From positions 1 to 9,488 of the forward strand of contig JALOMK010000053.1 in assembly GCA_025455505.1 (NCBI GenBank): DNA of 9,488 nt, in the 5' to 3' direction. Positions within the stretch are counted from its first letter, which is position 1. Every line of letters starts with the position of its first letter. This document shows, in pieces, positions 7,298-9,488 of the stretch. The notes under the pieces were generated by a model. It ran no database searches and was not told where the DNA came from. It worked only from the letters and a program-made list of their open reading frames with translations. Source of the stretch: Bacteroidales bacterium. Its GTDB lineage: Bacteria > Bacteroidota > Bacteroidia > Bacteroidales > VadinHA17. The position numbers were made by a program, and so were the translations under genes.

Positions 7298-8083
7298 ATG
7301 AATTTCTATGCAATATCCAGGTACTTGGTCTACAGGACCTTATCCGGTCATTCACGGGGCCATGGGATTCACAGTCCCTTTGTATTCAGGCTTGTTTCAT
7401 CTGTATTCAGGAATAAAACCGCTGCAACCATTGTCTGTAAAGTGGAAAATGCAAGGAAGCGGATGCTGAATGACAGGAGATGGATCGAAGTAAACGATCT
7501 TGGTTCCGGTTCAGGAGGAAGAAAGTACGGCAGGCGACGTATATCGGACATTGCAAGGACATCGCCTGTAACTGCGAGGTATGGCAGGCTGCTTTCAGCA
7601 ATGGCTGCAGAGTTTGGAAACGGATATATAGTCGAAATGGGTACATCAGCAGGGATCAGCACAATGTATATGGCTTTATGCGAAAAGCCCTGCAGCATAC
7701 TGACTATCGAGGGCAGTGAGGAAATTGCCCGTGTGGCTGCTGAAAATTTCAGTAATGCCGGTATCGCGAATATTTCAATAGCTGCCGGTTCCTTCGAAGA
7801 ATACCTTCCCGCAGCACTTGCAAAAGCAGTGCCCGGACTTGTATTCATCGACGGTGATCACAGGCCTGAAAGGCTCCTTGCCTATTTTGACCTTATAGCA
7901 AAAGAAGCAGGAAATGAGACTGTAGTAATCATCGACGATATCCATATGAATGCTGAAATGGGACGGGCATGGAAGGAGATAGGGATGAGGGAAGACGTTA
8001 CTGTGACTGTGGATATTTTCAGGATGGGTCTTGTATTCTTCAGGAAAGAGGTCACAAAAGGGAACTATGTTGTGAGGTATTAA
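7298..8083 (+). CDS. Class I SAM-dependent methyltransferase, substrate unknown
   Basis: This 261-residue protein has a Rossmann-type methyltransferase domain. Residues 111-121 (IVEMGTSAGIS) form the SAM-binding motif I. Glu138 in LTIEGS is the acidic residue expected at the end of strand 2. FIDGDHR (183-189) and VIIDDIH (210-216) match the later acidic motifs of O-methyltransferase-like (methyltransf_24) proteins. Before this lies an N-terminal part of roughly 95 residues with the distinctive stretch GHGIHSPFVFRL (20-31), which I recognise from Bacteroidota homologues but cannot tie to a function. The segment around 66-82 is rich in Gly and Arg. The start at 7298 keeps this N-terminal motif. 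It is the first plus-strand gene, 73 nt before the ABC ATPase, with no clear functional link. Small-molecule and macromolecular substrates are both possible. Confidence 0.82.
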   Translation: MNFYAISRYLVYRTLSGHSRGHGIHSPFVFRLVSSVFRNKTAATIVCKVENARKRMLNDRRWIEVNDLGSGSGGRKYGRRRISDIARTSPVTARYGRLLSAMAAEFGNGYIVEMGTSAGISTMYMALCEKPCSILTIEGSEEIARVAAENFSNAGIANISIAAGSFEEYLPAALAKAVPGLVFIDGDHRPERLLAYFDLIAKEAGNETVVIIDDIHMNAEMGRAWKEIGMREDVTVTVDIFRMGLVFFRKEVTKGNYVVRY

Positions 8084-8156
8084 CAAAATTTAATGATGCA
8101 TAAGTGCAATAATTGACAATTTTAACCTAATTTCGAAAATTCAAAAATCAGAGCGC

Positions 8157-8873
8157 ATGGAGAAAGTAATTGAGATCCAGGATATTGTAAAGAACTACCA
8201 GATAGGATCTGTAATTGTAAGGGCATTGAGATCGGTTTCGGTAGATATCAGGAGAAATGAGTATGTGGCCATAATGGGTCCCTCAGGTTCCGGAAAATCG
8301 ACACTGATGAACCTTCTCGGCTGTCTCGACACCCCTACCAGCGGCAAATATATCCTTAACGGGACAGACGTCAGCAAGATGGAGGACGATTATCTTGCCG
8401 AGATCAGGAACAAGGAGATAGGTTTCGTATTTCAGACATTCAATCTTCTTCCGCGCTATACCGCCCTCGAAAATGTCACGCTGCCTTTGATTTATGCAGG
8501 CGTCCCCAAAATCGACAGGGAAAAGCATGCAATTGAAACGCTTGAGCAGGTTGGCCTTGCGGACAGGATGACCCACAAGCCCAATGAACTTTCGGGAGGC
8601 CAGCGCCAGCGCGTCGCAATCGCAAGGGCGCTTGTCAACAAGCCATCGATAATACTTGCAGATGAACCTACAGGAAACCTCGACAGCAAGACTTCAATCG
8701 ACATCATGGGTCTTCTCGATGACATCCACAGCAAGGGCAACACTGTGATTGTTGTTACGCACGAGGAGGACATTGCACGGCATGCTGCCCGCATCATAAG
8801 GCTCTTCGACGGCGAGATCTCGCAGGACTACGTCAATGAAAGATACAGGCCGGCCAAGTCGGCACTGACATGA
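8157..8873 (+). CDS. LolD/MacB-type ABC transporter ATP-binding protein
   Basis: This 238-residue protein is a single ATPase domain with every key motif: Walker [10 protein letters not shown] (41-49), the Q-loop in [12 protein letters not shown], the signature [15 protein letters not shown], Walker [13 protein letters not shown] and the H-loop [14 protein letters not shown]. The motif spacing, [16 protein letters not shown] and the EPTGNLDS sequence place it in the MacB/LolD/FtsE group, which drives type VII (mechanotransmission) ABC systems for lipoproteins, peptides or drugs. No permease gene lies in the window, so its partner and substrate are unknown. It begins 73 nt after the methyltransferase gene, with no Shine-Dalgarno. 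Its stop overlaps the next start by 4 nt (ATGA), indicating coupled translation with the cobalamin adenosyltransferase. A role in corrinoid transport is not supported, because B12 importers use BtuD-type ATPases. Confidence 0.9.
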   Translation: MEKVIEIQDIVKNYQIGSVIVRALRSVSVDIRRNEYVAIMGPSGSGKSTLMNLLGCLDTPTSGKYILNGTDVSKMEDDYLAEIRNKEIGFVFQTFNLLPRYTALENVTLPLIYAGVPKIDREKHAIETLEQVGLADRMTHKPNELSGGQRQRVAIARALVNKPSIILADEPTGNLDSKTSIDIMGLLDDIHSKGNTVIVVTHEEDIARHAARIIRLFDGEISQDYVNERYRPAKSALT

Positions 8874-9412
8874 AAATCTATACACTCACCGGTGATGACG
8901 GAACAACATCACTGTCCGGGGGCAGGAGGGTTCCGAAGCACTCCCTCAGGGTGGAAGCCTATGGTTCGGTAGATGAGCTGATAGCCTGGATAGGGCTTCT
9001 CCGAAGTTCAGCCGAGAACAAATCGAGGAAGGAAATTCTTGTATACATTCAGGATCAGCTTATGCGCTGTGCCGCGCTGCTCGCTCATGACAGTTCTAAC
9101 CCCGGGAGCAGGGCATGCGAGGTTGATGCTGCCTGCCTTTCGGTGCTCGAAAAGGAGATAGATGCGATGGAGGAAAGCCTCCCGCCTCTGAGAAATTTTA
9201 TTCTCCCGGGAGGAAGTACCGTGGTATCATATTGTCATATAGCCAGATGCGTCTGCAGAAGAGCGGAGAGGGCAGTGCTTCGGCTGAATGAGAAGGAGGT
9301 GAGCCCGGCAATTGTTCAAAAATTACTCAACAGGTTATCGGATTATTTATTTGTGCTTTCCAGGAAAATTGGCTTAGAGTTTGATGCTGAAGAGATTAAG
9401 TGGCAGGTATGA
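8870..9412 (+). CDS. PduO-type cob(I)alamin adenosyltransferase
   Basis: This 180-residue cytoplasmic enzyme transfers the 5'-deoxyadenosyl group of ATP to the cobalt of cob(I)alamin, giving adenosylcobalamin. It fits the PduO/MMAB family. The N-terminal ATP-binding segment is [19 protein letters not shown] (5-23). The [12 protein letters not shown] helix (31-42) follows, then [12 protein letters not shown] (104-115), the arginine-rich RCVCRRAER (126-134) and [13 protein letters not shown] (153-165). These contain the Arg, Asn and Asp residues known to bind ATP and corrinoid in this family, and the length is typical. The ATG at 8870 overlaps the ABC ATPase stop by 4 nt. No cobalamin riboswitch is seen in the short upstream gap at 8084-8156, and no B12-dependent enzyme is nearby. 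Such enzymes commonly serve methylmalonyl-CoA mutase in Bacteroidota, but that link is inferred. Confidence 0.94.
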   Translation: MKIYTLTGDDGTTSLSGGRRVPKHSLRVEAYGSVDELIAWIGLLRSSAENKSRKEILVYIQDQLMRCAALLAHDSSNPGSRACEVDAACLSVLEKEIDAMEESLPPLRNFILPGGSTVVSYCHIARCVCRRAERAVLRLNEKEVSPAIVQKLLNRLSDYLFVLSRKIGLEFDAEEIKWQV

Positions 9413-9424
9413 GTTATTTAAAAT

Positions 9425-9450
9425 CTTAAAAAATGCTATTGTTTTTTAAG
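9425..9450. repeat. 9-bp AT-rich inverted repeat after the adenosyltransferase gene
   Basis: CTTAAAAAA (9425-9433) and TTTTTTAAG (9442-9450) are perfect reverse complements around an 8-nt loop, 12 nt past the stop codon. The 3' arm holds a run of six T, so it could act as a weak terminator for the plus-strand genes, but the stem has a single G-C pair. The loop ends with the TTG used as -33 in the promoter call at 9439-9470. Confidence 0.45.
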
Positions 9451-9470
9451 TAAAATAATATTTATATTTG
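9439..9470 (+). promoter_or_regulatory. Bacteroidota-type promoter for a gene beyond the right edge
   Basis: TATATTTG at 9463-9470 is a perfect match to the -7 consensus TAnnTTTG. A TTG at 9439-9441 lies 21 nt upstream as the -33 element, at the known spacing of 19-21 nt. Transcription would start near 9477. No start codon for the next gene lies in the remaining bases. Confidence 0.6.
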
Positions 9471-9488
9471 CACACTTTTGTTAAAGCA

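Noticed and set aside
8128..8135. TAATTTCG as a -7 element for the ABC ATPase gene
   Set aside because: It has one mismatch to TAnnTTTG, and the nearest TTG (8113-8115) is only 12 nt upstream, which is too close for a -33 element.
8084..8156. Cobalamin riboswitch upstream of the adenosyltransferase operon
   Set aside because: The 73-nt gap is far too short for a B12 riboswitch and I see no B12-box-like sequence. The adenosyltransferase itself overlaps the previous gene.

Overview
The window reads as a chromosomal segment of a Bacteroidota bacterium, probably an anaerobe or facultative anaerobe of the Bacteroidales type. Three things support this. Promoter-like sites match the Bacteroidota -7 element TAnnTTTG. 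Most starts lack a Shine-Dalgarno sequence. The gene order rseC-rnfB-rnfC-rnfD-rnfG-rnfE-rnfA, with a long multi-cluster RnfB, is the Bacteroidota/Clostridia arrangement of the Rnf complex. Genus and species cannot be told from this sequence.

Positions 1-4953, minus strand: an Rnf operon, read right to left. A promoter-like site at 4946-4953 precedes an RseC-family membrane protein. It is followed by RnfB, RnfC, RnfD, RnfG, RnfE and the first 30 codons of RnfA, which runs off the left edge. Genes overlap or nearly touch throughout (4-nt ATGA overlaps at rseC/rnfB and rnfG/rnfE, 8 nt at rnfD/rnfG), so one co-transcribed, translationally coupled unit is likely. The products form a membrane ferredoxin:NAD+ oxidoreductase. 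RnfB carries ferredoxin-type clusters, RnfC is the soluble NADH/FMN and Fe-S subunit, RnfD and RnfG carry predicted covalently bound FMN, and RnfA/RnfE form the membrane core. Electron flow through them would be coupled to Na+ or H+ export.

Positions 5033-7144, minus strand: a complete recG helicase gene, upstream of and in the same direction as the rnf operon. A 110-nt gap with an AT-rich inverted repeat and the rnf promoter separates them.

Positions 7145-9412, plus strand: after a 153-nt divergent intergenic region come a SAM-dependent methyltransferase of unknown substrate, a LolD/MacB-type ABC ATPase with no permease nearby, and a PduO-type cob(I)alamin adenosyltransferase that overlaps the ATPase gene by 4 nt. 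The last 76 nt hold an AT-rich hairpin and a good Bacteroidota promoter aimed at a gene beyond the right edge.

I see no phage, insertion sequence, CRISPR array, tRNA, rRNA or riboswitch. This is mostly ordinary core-genome content and I do not see a convincing undescribed system. The points most worth checking are the extended Shine-Dalgarno inside rnfG, the cluster-rich RnfB, the TAAT flavinylation motif of RnfG, the orphan ABC ATPase coupled to the adenosyltransferase, and the hairpin/promoter overlap at the right end.
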